From the NCBI GenBank assembly GCA_965369635.1, contig CBDURC010000077.1, forward strand, positions 1 to 12,888: a stretch of DNA of 12,888 nt, written 5' to 3'. Both the position numbers and the translations under genes were made by a program. Below the pieces are notes generated by a model, which worked only from the letters and a program-made list of their open reading frames with translations, ran no database searches and had not been told where the DNA came from. This DNA is from UBA3071 sp965369635 (GTDB taxonomy: Bacteria > Chloroflexota > Anaerolineae > UBA3071). How positions within the stretch are numbered: position 1 is the stretch's first letter; every line of letters starts with the position of its first letter. Of this stretch, positions 1 through 6,072 are shown in pieces.

Positions 1-336
1 ACCAACCGCGCTGGTGGCATCGAAGGCGGCATCTCCAATGGCCAGCCCATCGTGGTGCGGGCGGCCATGAAGCCTATTCCCACCACTGTAACCCCGCTGC
101 GGTCGGTGGACATGCGCACAGGCGAGGCGGCGATGACCCAGTATCAGCGCTCCGACGTCTGCGCCGTGCCGGCAGCGACCGTCGTCGGCGAGGCGATGGT
201 GGCCTGGGTACTGGCCGATGCGCTCCTCGAAAAGCTGGGCGGAGACAGCCTGAGCGAGATGAAAGCCCACTTCAAGACTAAAAATCGGTTCTATCGGCTC
301 CATCGCCTGATTGCTGAAGGAGCCGCTGAAGGATGA
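1..336 (+). CDS. aroC: Chorismate synthase, C-terminal part (5' end outside window)
   Basis: This is the last 111 residues of chorismate synthase, which converts 5-enolpyruvylshikimate-3-phosphate to chorismate using reduced FMN, the last step of the shikimate pathway in the cytoplasm. The open frame runs in from base 1 without a start, so the gene is cut by the window edge. The family's conserved blocks are visible: NRAGGIEGGISNG followed by a KPIPTT block near the start of the fragment, then RSDVCAVPAATVVGEAM and the ADALLEKLGGDS segment near the end. The stop codon (TGA, 334-336) overlaps the next start as ATGA, which implies translational coupling to aroKB. GTG at 52 is an internal codon, not the real start, because family-conserved sequence continues upstream of it. 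Nothing in the fragment suggests a pseudogene. Confidence 0.95.
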   Translation, partial: TNRAGGIEGGISNGQPIVVRAAMKPIPTTVTPLRSVDMRTGEAAMTQYQRSDVCAVPAATVVGEAMVAWVLADALLEKLGGDSLSEMKAHFKTKNRFYRLHRLIAEGAAEG

Positions 337-2099
337 GCGCCCATCAGCATCACGCAACACGTTTCACGCCAATCTTATCCCACTGGGCCAATCTCATCAT
401 CACTGGCTTCATGGGCACGGGCAAGACCAAGGTAGGACGCGAAGTTGCCCGGCGGCTGGGGCGGGAGTTTGTGGACATGGACGATGTCATCGCTCAGCGA
501 GCGTGCCGGTCCATTCCCGCCATCTTCGCCAGGGAGGGGGAGGCAGTCTTTCGTCACATGGAGGCCAAGCTGTGCCAGGAACTGAGCCAGCGACGCCACT
601 TGGTCATCGCCACCGGCGGGGGCGCGCTCATCCCTGAGGCAAACCGCCGCTGCATGGAGGCCAGCGGCTTTGTTGTCTGCTTGAACTGTGCTGTAGAGGA
701 AGTGCTGCGACGTCTGGCAAACGCTGGCGACCGTCCGCTGCTGGAGGTGGCTGACCGACGAGCGGAGATCGAACGGCTGCTGGAGCGTCGTCAATACGCC
801 TATCGAGCTATGCCAGCGCAACTGGATACCACCAGGCTGACGATGGACGAAGCGGCGCAGCGGGTGATTAGTATGTGGCGTTCGTGGCAGCAGGAGCGTG
901 CACCTGAGCAACCCGTGGATGCCAAGGTAGAGGGCGTGCCCCGCTTGGGGCGGGGCGTGCTGTCCATACAGTCCCCTGCCGGCGATTACAACGTCTACCT
1001 CGGCCGGGGTGCGCTGACCCACCTGGGTGAGCGGCTGAAAGAGGTTGGGTCGGGCGAACCGGTGGCCGTGGTCTCTAACCCCACCGTGTGGCAGTTCCAT
1101 GGTCAGACGGTGGAGGAGGCGCTACGAGCAGCGGGTTACACTTATTTCATCGCCCTCATACCCGATGGCGAGCAACACAAGACGCTAGCCACCGTCTCCA
1201 GGCTCTACGAATCCTTCGTGGAAGGTGGACTGGAACGCAGCGGCGCGATCGTAGCAGTCGGAGGCGGCGTTGTGGGCGATGTGGCTGGCTTCGCCGCGGC
1301 CACCTACATGCGCGGTGTGTCTCTCGTCCAGGTACCCACCACGCTGCTGTCTATGGTCGATTCCAGCGTGGGCGGCAAGACTGGAGTGGATCTGCCACAA
1401 GGCAAGAATCTGGTGGGCGCGTTCAAGCAGCCTGCTCTGGTGGTCACGGATCCCAACGTGCTGCATACGCTGCCGCTGATGGAGCTGCGCAGTGGCTTGG
1501 CGGAAATCGTTAAGGCGGGCATCATTGGCGACCCGGCGCTGTTCGAGCATCTGGAAGAATGCTCAGGCCACCCGCTGGCGCGGCTACCGAGGGCGCATTG
1601 TGGTGAACCAACCGAATCAGCCGATGGAGCCGATAGGACCGATGCCTGGCACTGGCCCTGGATCATTCGCCGTGCCCTGGAGGTCAAGATCCGAGTGGTG
1701 GAAGAGGACCCCCTGGAGAGCGGGCGGCGGGCGGTGCTCAACCTGGGACACACCGTAGGACACGCACTGGAACGGCTAAGCGGCTATTCTTTGCGCCACG
1801 GCGAGGCGGTAAGCATTGGTCTGGTTGCTGCAGCGCGGCTGGCCGTCGCCATGGACATGAAGCAGGGTGATGCCAGGCTGCTGGAGCGGTTGACGGCGTT
1901 ACTGTGCCATCTGGGGTTGCTGACGACTATGCCGGATTATGATCCTGTCACCATCTGGGAAGCTATGCAGAGCGACAAGAAGCGCAGAGGCAGAGCGTTG
2001 CGTTGGGTACTACCCCGTGCTCTCGGTGATGTGCTCGTGACCGATGAGGTATCGCAGGCTGACGTGCTGACCGTCTTGGAGTCGATGTGCGATGCGTGA
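333..2099 (+). CDS. aroKB: Bifunctional shikimate kinase / 3-dehydroquinate synthase (AroK-AroB fusion)
   Basis: One 588-residue protein joins two non-consecutive shikimate-pathway enzymes. The N-terminal kinase half (about 20-175) phosphorylates shikimate with ATP. It shows the P-loop GFMGTGKT (25-32), the DMDD substrate segment (48-51), the FAREGEAVFR block and a TGGG motif. After a linker (about 176-205), the C-terminal half makes 3-dehydroquinate from DAHP with NAD+. It has the NAD-binding GGGVVGD (310-316), VPTTLLSMVDSSVGGKTGV, and metal ligands E391, H473 (NLGHTVGH) and H489 (RHGE). The ATG overlaps the aroC stop and no later in-frame start precedes the P-loop, so 333 is kept. Two oddities are an N-terminal extension of about 18 residues encoded partly by a dispersed repeat, and a nine-base-period insertion at 427-438. 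Such fusions are known, for example in Thermotoga. Both active sites look intact. Confidence 0.95.
   Translation: MSAHQHHATRFTPILSHWANLIITGFMGTGKTKVGREVARRLGREFVDMDDVIAQRACRSIPAIFAREGEAVFRHMEAKLCQELSQRRHLVIATGGGALIPEANRRCMEASGFVVCLNCAVEEVLRRLANAGDRPLLEVADRRAEIERLLERRQYAYRAMPAQLDTTRLTMDEAAQRVISMWRSWQQERAPEQPVDAKVEGVPRLGRGVLSIQSPAGDYNVYLGRGALTHLGERLKEVGSGEPVAVVSNPTVWQFHGQTVEEALRAAGYTYFIALIPDGEQHKTLATVSRLYESFVEGGLERSGAIVAVGGGVVGDVAGFAAATYMRGVSLVQVPTTLLSMVDSSVGGKTGVDLPQGKNLVGAFKQPALVVTDPNVLHTLPLMELRSGLAEIVKAGIIGDPALFEHLEECSGHPLARLPRAHCGEPTESADGADRTDAWHWPWIIRRALEVKIRVVEEDPLESGRRAVLNLGHTVGHALERLSGYSLRHGEAVSIGLVAAARLAVAMDMKQGDARLLERLTALLCHLGLLTTMPDYDPVTIWEAMQSDKKRRGRALRWVLPRALGDVLVTDEVSQADVLTVLESMCDA
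351..368 (+). repeat. Repeat word inside the AroK N-terminus
   Basis: These 18 bases match 16 of 18 positions of 7356-7373, the right arm of the hairpin in front of rtcB. They encode residues 7-12 of AroKB, in the stretch before the kinase P-loop where the kinase family normally has almost nothing. I infer that a dispersed repeat copy has been captured into the reading frame. Confidence 0.5.
1611..1646 (+). repeat. In-frame 9-bp tandem repeat (x4) inside aroB
   Basis: Four degenerate nine-base units stand head to tail in phase with the codons: ACCGAATCA, GCCGATGGA, GCCGATAGG, ACCGATGCC. They encode the three-residue pattern TES-ADG-ADR-TDA (residues 427-438). The segment sits between the conserved EIVKAGIIGDPALFEHLE block and the IRRALEVKIRVVEEDP helix, where most dehydroquinate synthases are shorter. 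It is probably a surface loop enlarged by repeat expansion, since the metal ligands on both sides are intact. Confidence 0.6.
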
Positions 2100-2129
2100 A
2101 GGATGACGCGTCTGCGGAGGGAGGAGAAG

Positions 2130-2576
2130 ATGTGGCAGATTCTGGTTCTCCATGGGCCAAACCTGAACCTGTTGGGCCGCCGTGAGCCGGAGATCTACGG
2201 CACAGTTGGCCTGGATGAGATCAACGAGCACTTGCGCACCCATGCCGCCGAGCGAGGTGCGGAACTGCGCATCCTGCAATCCAACCACGAGGGGGCGCTG
2301 ATTGACAGCATCCACGAGGCGGCAAATTGGGCTGACGGGCTACTGATCAATGCGGGGGGCTACACGCATACTAGCGTCGCGCTGCGCGATGCCATCGCCG
2401 CCGTGGGCTTGCCGACGGTTGAAGTACATCTCTCCAATGTCCACGCCCGCGAGCCGTTCCGCCGCATGTCACTGATCGCGCCTGTCTGCACCGGGCAGAT
2501 CAGCGGCTTCGGCTGGCGCAGCTACATGCTGGGTTTACGAGCGTTGTTGGACATCCTGGCCAACATGGGCCGGTGA
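2130..2576 (+). CDS. aroQ: Type II 3-dehydroquinate dehydratase
   Basis: A 148-residue small type II dehydroquinase, which removes water from 3-dehydroquinate to give 3-dehydroshikimate in the step after AroB. Family blocks are clear: HGPNLNLLGRREPEIYG near the N-terminus (N11, R18 and catalytic Y23), QSNHEGALID, INAGGYTHTSVALRDA, EVHLSNVHAREPFR and GQISGFGWRSYMLGL. Length is normal for the family, which forms dodecamers. I chose the ATG at 2130 over the in-frame ATG at 2103 because a strong GGAGGGAGGAG ribosome binding site lies just before it and the family starts right at this point. The gene follows aroKB by 30 bp, so aroC-aroKB-aroQ read as one operon. Nothing unusual is seen in the protein. 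Confidence 0.95.
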   Translation: MWQILVLHGPNLNLLGRREPEIYGTVGLDEINEHLRTHAAERGAELRILQSNHEGALIDSIHEAANWADGLLINAGGYTHTSVALRDAIAAVGLPTVEVHLSNVHAREPFRRMSLIAPVCTGQISGFGWRSYMLGLRALLDILANMGR

Positions 2577-2928
2577 CAGCGGGTACGCTTGTGGGGCTCC
2601 ACCACGCTCGCCTACGCTAGATTTGGCACCAGGATGGGAGAATCGCCCATTCTTCGGCCTGCTCTTGCGGCCCAGGAGGATGTCTGCCACTGACCACGAT
2701 CAACTGTGTACCTGCCAGAGGAAGCCAAAAGAGCGAAAAAGTCAAATGAAACAGGAGTTAGACGAGGCCAGCCAATACATGGTAGCTCTCCTTTTGCTCC
2801 TTTTTTGGCCCAATTGCGCAGCTCCTTGCGCCCCATAAGTCCACTGATGCACTGTATTCAACCATCTCCGGCCTACGGAGCCCAGGTTTCTTCAGGAGAG
2901 TCGTAGTTCTATCTCATTCTTTCTGACT
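2577..2928. other. Convergent intergenic spacer, no recognisable gene
   Basis: This 352-bp spacer separates the plus-strand aro block from the minus-strand rubredoxin gene. Short open frames here lack a ribosome binding site and resemble no family I know. It holds only weak hairpins, with five-base arms: CTCCG/CGGAG at 2866-2880 and GCGCA/TGCGC at 2816-2831. Neither is followed by a T-run in the useful direction, so I cannot name a terminator. A-rich (2727-2745) and T-rich (2792-2806) stretches could pair loosely. Confidence 0.6.
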
Positions 2929-3090
2929 TCACGCTACTTCCTCGAACATATCCTTGCCCACACCGCACTCAGGACAGAGCCAGTCGTCGGGCAACTCCTC
3001 GAAGGGAGTGCCGGGCGCGATACCGGAATCGGGATCGCCTACCTCTGGATCATAGATGTAGCCACAAGCCAGACATTCGTACTTCTTCAT
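2929..3090 (-). CDS. Rubredoxin
   Basis: A 53-residue rubredoxin, a small cytoplasmic electron carrier with one iron held by four cysteines. I translated it directly: it starts MKKYECLACGYIYDPEVGD and has the two CxxC pairs C6/C9 and C39/C42 (the second in LCPECG), plus the aromatic core residues Y4, Y11, Y13, F30 and W37. Length is typical of the family. An AAGGAGA ribosome binding site lies eight bases before the ATG. It is the last gene of the perR-rubrerythrin-rubredoxin run, 106 bp after the rubrerythrin-like gene. That gene lacks its own rubredoxin domain, so this protein is the likely electron donor in peroxide reduction (inference from family knowledge and context). No convincing terminator was found downstream. 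Confidence 0.95.
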   Translation of the reverse strand: MKKYECLACGYIYDPEVGDPDSGIAPGTPFEELPDDWLCPECGVGKDMFEEVA

Positions 3091-3196
3091 GGGGTGTTCT
3101 CCTTGTCATTTGTCAGTGTACCGACAGATGCTGTCAGCTAGGAAACAGCAGCCTGTTGCTAGGCTTCTGTTTTCGGTTGGGTTTTCCTGCAGAGCC

Positions 3197-3691
3197 TCAG
3201 AACTCCTGGTAAACCAGGCGCTCATAGAGCGACTCGACCCAGTTCTTGTGCTTCAGCTCCTCCTCAGCCAACAGGGCAAACAGAGCTTTCACCGGCCCTT
3301 CGTCGGTGAGTTCGCTCAGCTTCACATAGAACTCCCGGGTGGATTTCTCTCGCTGCATGGCCAGCAACAGAACATCCTGCAAGTCGGCCTTTGCGTCCAG
3401 CTTTGACGGTATCTGCAGGTATTCAGCCAGCCTGAGATCTTGTGCTTCCGATGTGTTCACCACGGGAGTCAAGTCGGCCACACCTTGCTCCTGCAACCGC
3501 TGCAGTTTCTTCTTGTGTCCCAGTTCCTGCTTGGCCAGATCTTCCAGCATGGCGCGAGCATCCGCTATCTTGGTCGTTGCGGCCGCGCCGGTGTAGAGGG
3601 CATATGATTCCTCTTCAAAGCGGATCGCCTGGCGGAGGATCTCCTCCAGGTACTGTTCTCCGCTCATGTAGTCGAAGTCCCTTGCTGCCAT
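3197..3691 (-). CDS. Rubrerythrin-like ferritin-fold diiron protein without a rubredoxin domain
   Basis: A 164-residue protein of the ferritin-like/rubrerythrin superfamily, whose members reduce hydrogen peroxide at a diiron site in the cytoplasm of anaerobes and microaerophiles. The four-helix ligand pattern is visible: glutamates in helix 1 (26-28 in FEEES), ExxH at E56/H59 (QELGHKKK), glutamates in helix 3 (E115 and E120 in REKSTREFY) and ExxH at E145/H148 (EEELKHKN). The C-terminal CxxC rubredoxin domain of classical rubrerythrins is absent, and the next gene downstream encodes a free rubredoxin. An AAGGAAGGA ribosome binding site precedes the ATG. Transcription is probably from the perR promoter, so PerR control is likely. 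A role in iron handling rather than peroxide reduction cannot be excluded from sequence. Confidence 0.85.
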   Translation of the reverse strand: MAARDFDYMSGEQYLEEILRQAIRFEEESYALYTGAAATTKIADARAMLEDLAKQELGHKKKLQRLQEQGVADLTPVVNTSEAQDLRLAEYLQIPSKLDAKADLQDVLLLAMQREKSTREFYVKLSELTDEGPVKALFALLAEEELKHKNWVESLYERLVYQEF

Positions 3692-3716
3692 TGAATAGTC
3701 CTTCCTTTCGATTCAG

Positions 3717-3767
3717 TCCCTATGCAACTTCAGTTCCTATGCAACTTCAGGCCCTGTGCAACTTCAG
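3717..3767 (-). repeat. 17-bp direct repeat, three copies, between perR and the rubrerythrin gene
   Basis: Three head-to-tail 17-base units occupy 3717-3733, 3734-3750 and 3751-3767. Read on the minus strand each is close to TGAAGTTGCATAGGAAC. The first copy begins at the perR stop codon itself, so each unit starts with TGA in a different frame, and a further TGAATC follows the third. The array fills nearly all the space up to the next gene's ribosome binding site. It may simply be replication slippage, or a short mRNA element affecting translation or stability. Confidence 0.9.
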
Positions 3768-4240
3768 GCAATGGGGGTTACACCCCACACACGCGAGAGT
3801 TGCCCCGGCCCGTTCTCCTGATGTTGTCCCTGGCATGCAGAGCAGAGACCGTAGAAGGTCACATCAGCGCCTAAAACATGATACCCCTGGCGCTGCTCCG
3901 GTGCCAGTTCAAGCCATCTGCCACCGCACGCTACGTCAGCCACGTTGTGGCAGCGTACGCATATGAGGTGTTGATGACTGCTGGTGTCAGGATCGTAACG
4001 ACTCTTGCCTTCACCCCAGTCCAGTTCGCGGATCTCGCCCAAGCTCACCAACTCCCGCAACGTATTGTACACGGTGGCCAGAGAGATGTCAGGAACGTGA
4101 GCGCGTGCCTTCTCGTATACCTCCTCAGCAGACAGATGATCGGTGTTTCCTTCCAGCACCTGGAAGATGTAGCGTCGCTGGGGGGTCACTCTGTACCCCA
4201 TGGCTCGAAATCTCTGGCACAACTCCTCGGTCAACCGCAT
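3764..4240 (-). CDS. perR: PerR-type peroxide-sensing repressor, Fur family
   Basis: A 158-residue Fur-family regulator. The N-terminal winged helix (about 1-82) contains YRVTPQRRYIFQVLE and the recognition-helix segment SLATVYNTLREL. The C-terminal half has the structural zinc cysteines C94/C97 and C133/C136. The regulatory metal site matches Bacillus subtilis PerR with a constant offset of two: H35, D83, H89, H91 and D102 for H37, D85, H91, H93 and D104. Aspartate at 102, where Fur normally has glutamate, favours a peroxide sensor that loses DNA binding when iron-catalysed oxidation modifies its histidines. GAGG precedes the ATG by six bases. It heads an operon with rubrerythrin and rubredoxin, and a PerR-box-like operator sits in its own promoter, implying autoregulation. 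Confidence 0.9.
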   Translation of the reverse strand: MRLTEELCQRFRAMGYRVTPQRRYIFQVLEGNTDHLSAEEVYEKARAHVPDISLATVYNTLRELVSLGEIRELDWGEGKSRYDPDTSSHQHLICVRCHNVADVACGGRWLELAPEQRQGYHVLGADVTFYGLCSACQGQHQENGPGQLSRVWGVTPIA

Positions 4241-4267
4241 GGCTCGCCTCTATTGATGCTGCCTAAC

Positions 4268-4282
4268 TTATAATCATTCTAA
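4268..4282 (-). promoter_or_regulatory. PerR box (operator) in the perR promoter
   Basis: The 15 bases TTATAATCATTCTAA match the published Bacillus PerR consensus TTATAATNATTATAA at every specified position but one. The site lies at about +3 to +17 from the predicted start of transcription, where a bound repressor would block initiation. It is the only such site I found in the window and it lies directly before a PerR-like gene. Confidence 0.75.
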
Positions 4283-4291
4283 AGTAAGCGC

Positions 4292-4320
4292 ATTCTAGCA
4301 CGCGTGTTGTCTTTTGTCAA
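4292..4320 (-). promoter_or_regulatory. Sigma70-type promoter of the perR operon
   Basis: Read on the minus strand, the -35 box TTGACA (4315-4320) is separated by exactly 17 bases from the -10 box TAGAAT (4292-4297). A TG lies one base before the -10 (extended -10). Transcription would begin near 4285, leaving about 45 nt of leader before the perR ATG. Confidence 0.8.
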
Positions 4321-4510
4321 ATCCGAACCTGAACCAGATGGTGACCCTCCATCAAGTATGGCGCATGTTTGTTAGAATGCCCACTCCACTTCCCTGCATT
4401 GCTTGCCCAGCATTCGCCGACGCCTCTGAAACGGCTTCCCAAAACCCGTATCAGTGCGCCTCCGCCATCTTTCGCACTGCAGGAACACAAAACTGCTACC
4501 GAAAAAACCC

Positions 4511-4538
4511 TTGACTTGTGCCAAGAGTATGCTATAAT
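4511..4538 (+). promoter_or_regulatory. Sigma70-type promoter upstream of the sigma factor gene
   Basis: The -35 box TTGACT (4511-4516) and a perfect -10 box TATAAT (4533-4538) are 16 bases apart, with TGC directly before the -10 (extended -10). Transcription should start near 4545. The 190 bp between this promoter and the divergent perR promoter (4321-4510) hold nothing I recognise. Because it lies about 300 bp before the sigma gene, it may serve a long leader or a separate small RNA. Confidence 0.75.
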
Positions 4539-4544
4539 GGGGCA

Positions 4545-4842
4545 GAGCTTCTGAGCTACGGTAGCCCTCTAACCTGAAACCTCACGCAGCGTGCCACCTA
4601 CCGCTGGGCCGACGCGGGCGCGTGGCTAGACACGCTGAGCGGCGGATTTCGGAACTAATCTTGACGTTTGCCGTCATGGTTAGCGTATGTTCCACATCAT
4701 ATGCGTTTGACACAGATGGTGGTATGCTGAGCGGAAGGCGTTCCGATTCAGGGGGGGGAGATTCGGACACACTTGCGGGATTATGTCGAATCTTCATGTT
4801 GTCACTGGCAACGAGCCAACACGAGACTAGAGGGCAGAAAAC
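4545..4842 (+). other. Long structured 5' leader of the sigma factor gene
   Basis: About 298 nt lie between the predicted transcription start and the GTG of the sigma gene. Two hairpins are visible. At 4587-4637, CAGCGTG pairs with CACGCTG, stacked on CCAC/GTGG and CCGC/GCGG. At 4759-4793, AGATTCG pairs with CGAATCT, extended by ACA/TGT past one bulged base. A run of eight G (4751-4758) precedes the second hairpin. I recognise no known riboswitch, T-box or 6S RNA here. A weak open frame (4622-4846) overlaps the sigma start and is treated under findings. Whether this is a regulatory leader or chance folding of GC-rich sequence is undecided. Confidence 0.4.
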
Positions 4843-6030
4843 GTGACCCACGACGAACAACGAGTGCTAGAACAACTGACAGAGACGGAATCGGCTCCAA
4901 CGATCCCAGAAGAGTTGCTGAATCTGGCGGCAGATCAGCGGTACATCACCTACGATGATATCCTGGAGTATATGCCCAACGCGGAGGAGCAGCTTGATCT
5001 GCTGGAGGAGCTGTTCGCACTACTGCACGAACGTGACATCGCGGTTTGGGACGAAGAACCCCAGGAGAAACCGGCTTCAAAGAAGCGGGCTGCCCCTGCG
5101 GCAGCCGACCTAAGCGATGTTCCTATCAGCGATCCCACCGATCTCTACTTCCGAGAGATGGGACGGGAGCCCCTGTTGACCGCCGCGGAAGAGGTGATGC
5201 TGGCCAAAGCTGTGCTTAGGGGGGGCGAGGCTGAAGAGCGTCTGTCCCAAGGTCGCCGTCTCTCCCCGAAGACGATCACCAGGCTGGAAAAGGCAGCGGA
5301 GGAAGGAGAGGCGGCCCGCAGGCGGCTCATCAGGGCCAACACCCGCCTGGTCATCAGCGTGGCCAAGCGCTATGTCGGTCAGGGGGTGCCCTTCCTCGAC
5401 CTGGTGCAAGAGGGGAACCTGGGGCTGATGAAGGCTGTGGACAAGTTTGACTACACGCGGGGCTTCAAGTTCAGTACCTATGCCACCTGGTGGATTCGCC
5501 AGGCGGTCAGCCGCGCGGTGTCCGATCAGGGGCGCACTATTCGCCTGCCTGTGCACATCGGTGACAAGCTGCGCTTGCTTCATCGCGCCTCGAGGGAGTT
5601 GGAGCAGGATCAGGGGCGTCCGGCATCACCGGAGGAGATCGCTGGCACGCTGACCGTAGCTACCGATCGGGTGCGGCGACTTCTGCGCCTCTCCCGCCGT
5701 CCGCTCTCGCTGGAGCAACCCGTGGGGGAACAGGAGGAGACGATGCTGGGCAGCTTCATCGCCGACGACGAGGCCCCGCCCCCACCTTCAATGGCAGACA
5801 ACGCCATCCTTCGAGAGAGGCTGGAAGGCATCCTGGAGACTCTACAACCGCGGGAAGCGCGGATTCTGCGACTGCGCTTTGGCCTGCAAGATGGCCGCAA
5901 CTACACACTGGAGGAGGTAGGCCAGAAGTTTGGCCTCACCCGAGAGCGCATCCGTCAGATTGAAGCCCATGCGCTTAATCGGCTGCGTCACCCCAGTCGC
6001 AGCCGCCAGTTGCGCGATTTCCTCGACTAG
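4843..6030 (+). CDS. RNA polymerase sigma factor, RpoD/SigA family
   Basis: A 395-residue sigma70-family factor that directs RNA polymerase to promoters. All regions are present: a region 1.1-like domain (about 10-70, with QRYITYDDILEYMP), an acidic/alanine-rich linker, region 1.2 (DPTDLYFREMG, 97-107), region 2 (165-237, with the -10 recognition segment YATWWIRQA at 213-221), region 3, and region 4 (330-395) with its helix-turn-helix and a RERIRQIE motif. The C-terminus (LRHPSRSRQLRDFLD) is typical of primary sigmas. At 236-254 the region 2.4/3.0 stretch reads PVHIGDKLRLLHRASRELE rather than the usual PVHMVETINKL-like sequence, so a paralogous group 2 factor is possible. The start is GTG with AGAGGG upstream. 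It may be co-transcribed with pcm (42-bp gap). Confidence 0.9.
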   Translation: MTHDEQRVLEQLTETESAPTIPEELLNLAADQRYITYDDILEYMPNAEEQLDLLEELFALLHERDIAVWDEEPQEKPASKKRAAPAAADLSDVPISDPTDLYFREMGREPLLTAAEEVMLAKAVLRGGEAEERLSQGRRLSPKTITRLEKAAEEGEAARRRLIRANTRLVISVAKRYVGQGVPFLDLVQEGNLGLMKAVDKFDYTRGFKFSTYATWWIRQAVSRAVSDQGRTIRLPVHIGDKLRLLHRASRELEQDQGRPASPEEIAGTLTVATDRVRRLLRLSRRPLSLEQPVGEQEETMLGSFIADDEAPPPPSMADNAILRERLEGILETLQPREARILRLRFGLQDGRNYTLEEVGQKFGLTRERIRQIEAHALNRLRHPSRSRQLRDFLD

Positions 6031-6072
6031 TTGGCACGTTGGAAGACTGCCCAGCATCTGGAGGCACCCACA

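Noticed and set aside
2632..2652. Inverted words ATGGG/CCCAT after aroQ considered as a terminator
   Set aside because: The stem has only five pairs and no T-run follows.
2623..2906. Overlapping short plus-strand frames in the aroQ-rubredoxin spacer
   Set aside because: They have no ribosome binding site, an implausible composition and no family resemblance.
3091..3196. Small hairpins between the rubrerythrin and rubredoxin genes
   Set aside because: The arms are only five bases (for example GACAG/CTGTC) and compete with each other, so they are not strong enough to call a terminator or regulatory element.
4545..4842. Leader considered as 6S RNA, T-box or another known riboswitch
   Set aside because: No diagnostic conserved motif of those classes was found, and the hairpins do not give the long bubbled rod of 6S RNA.
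4582..4860. Minus-strand open frame of 92 codons across the sigma leader
   Set aside because: It has no ribosome binding site or recognisable family, and lies opposite the structured leader. Its length is expected by chance in GC-rich DNA.
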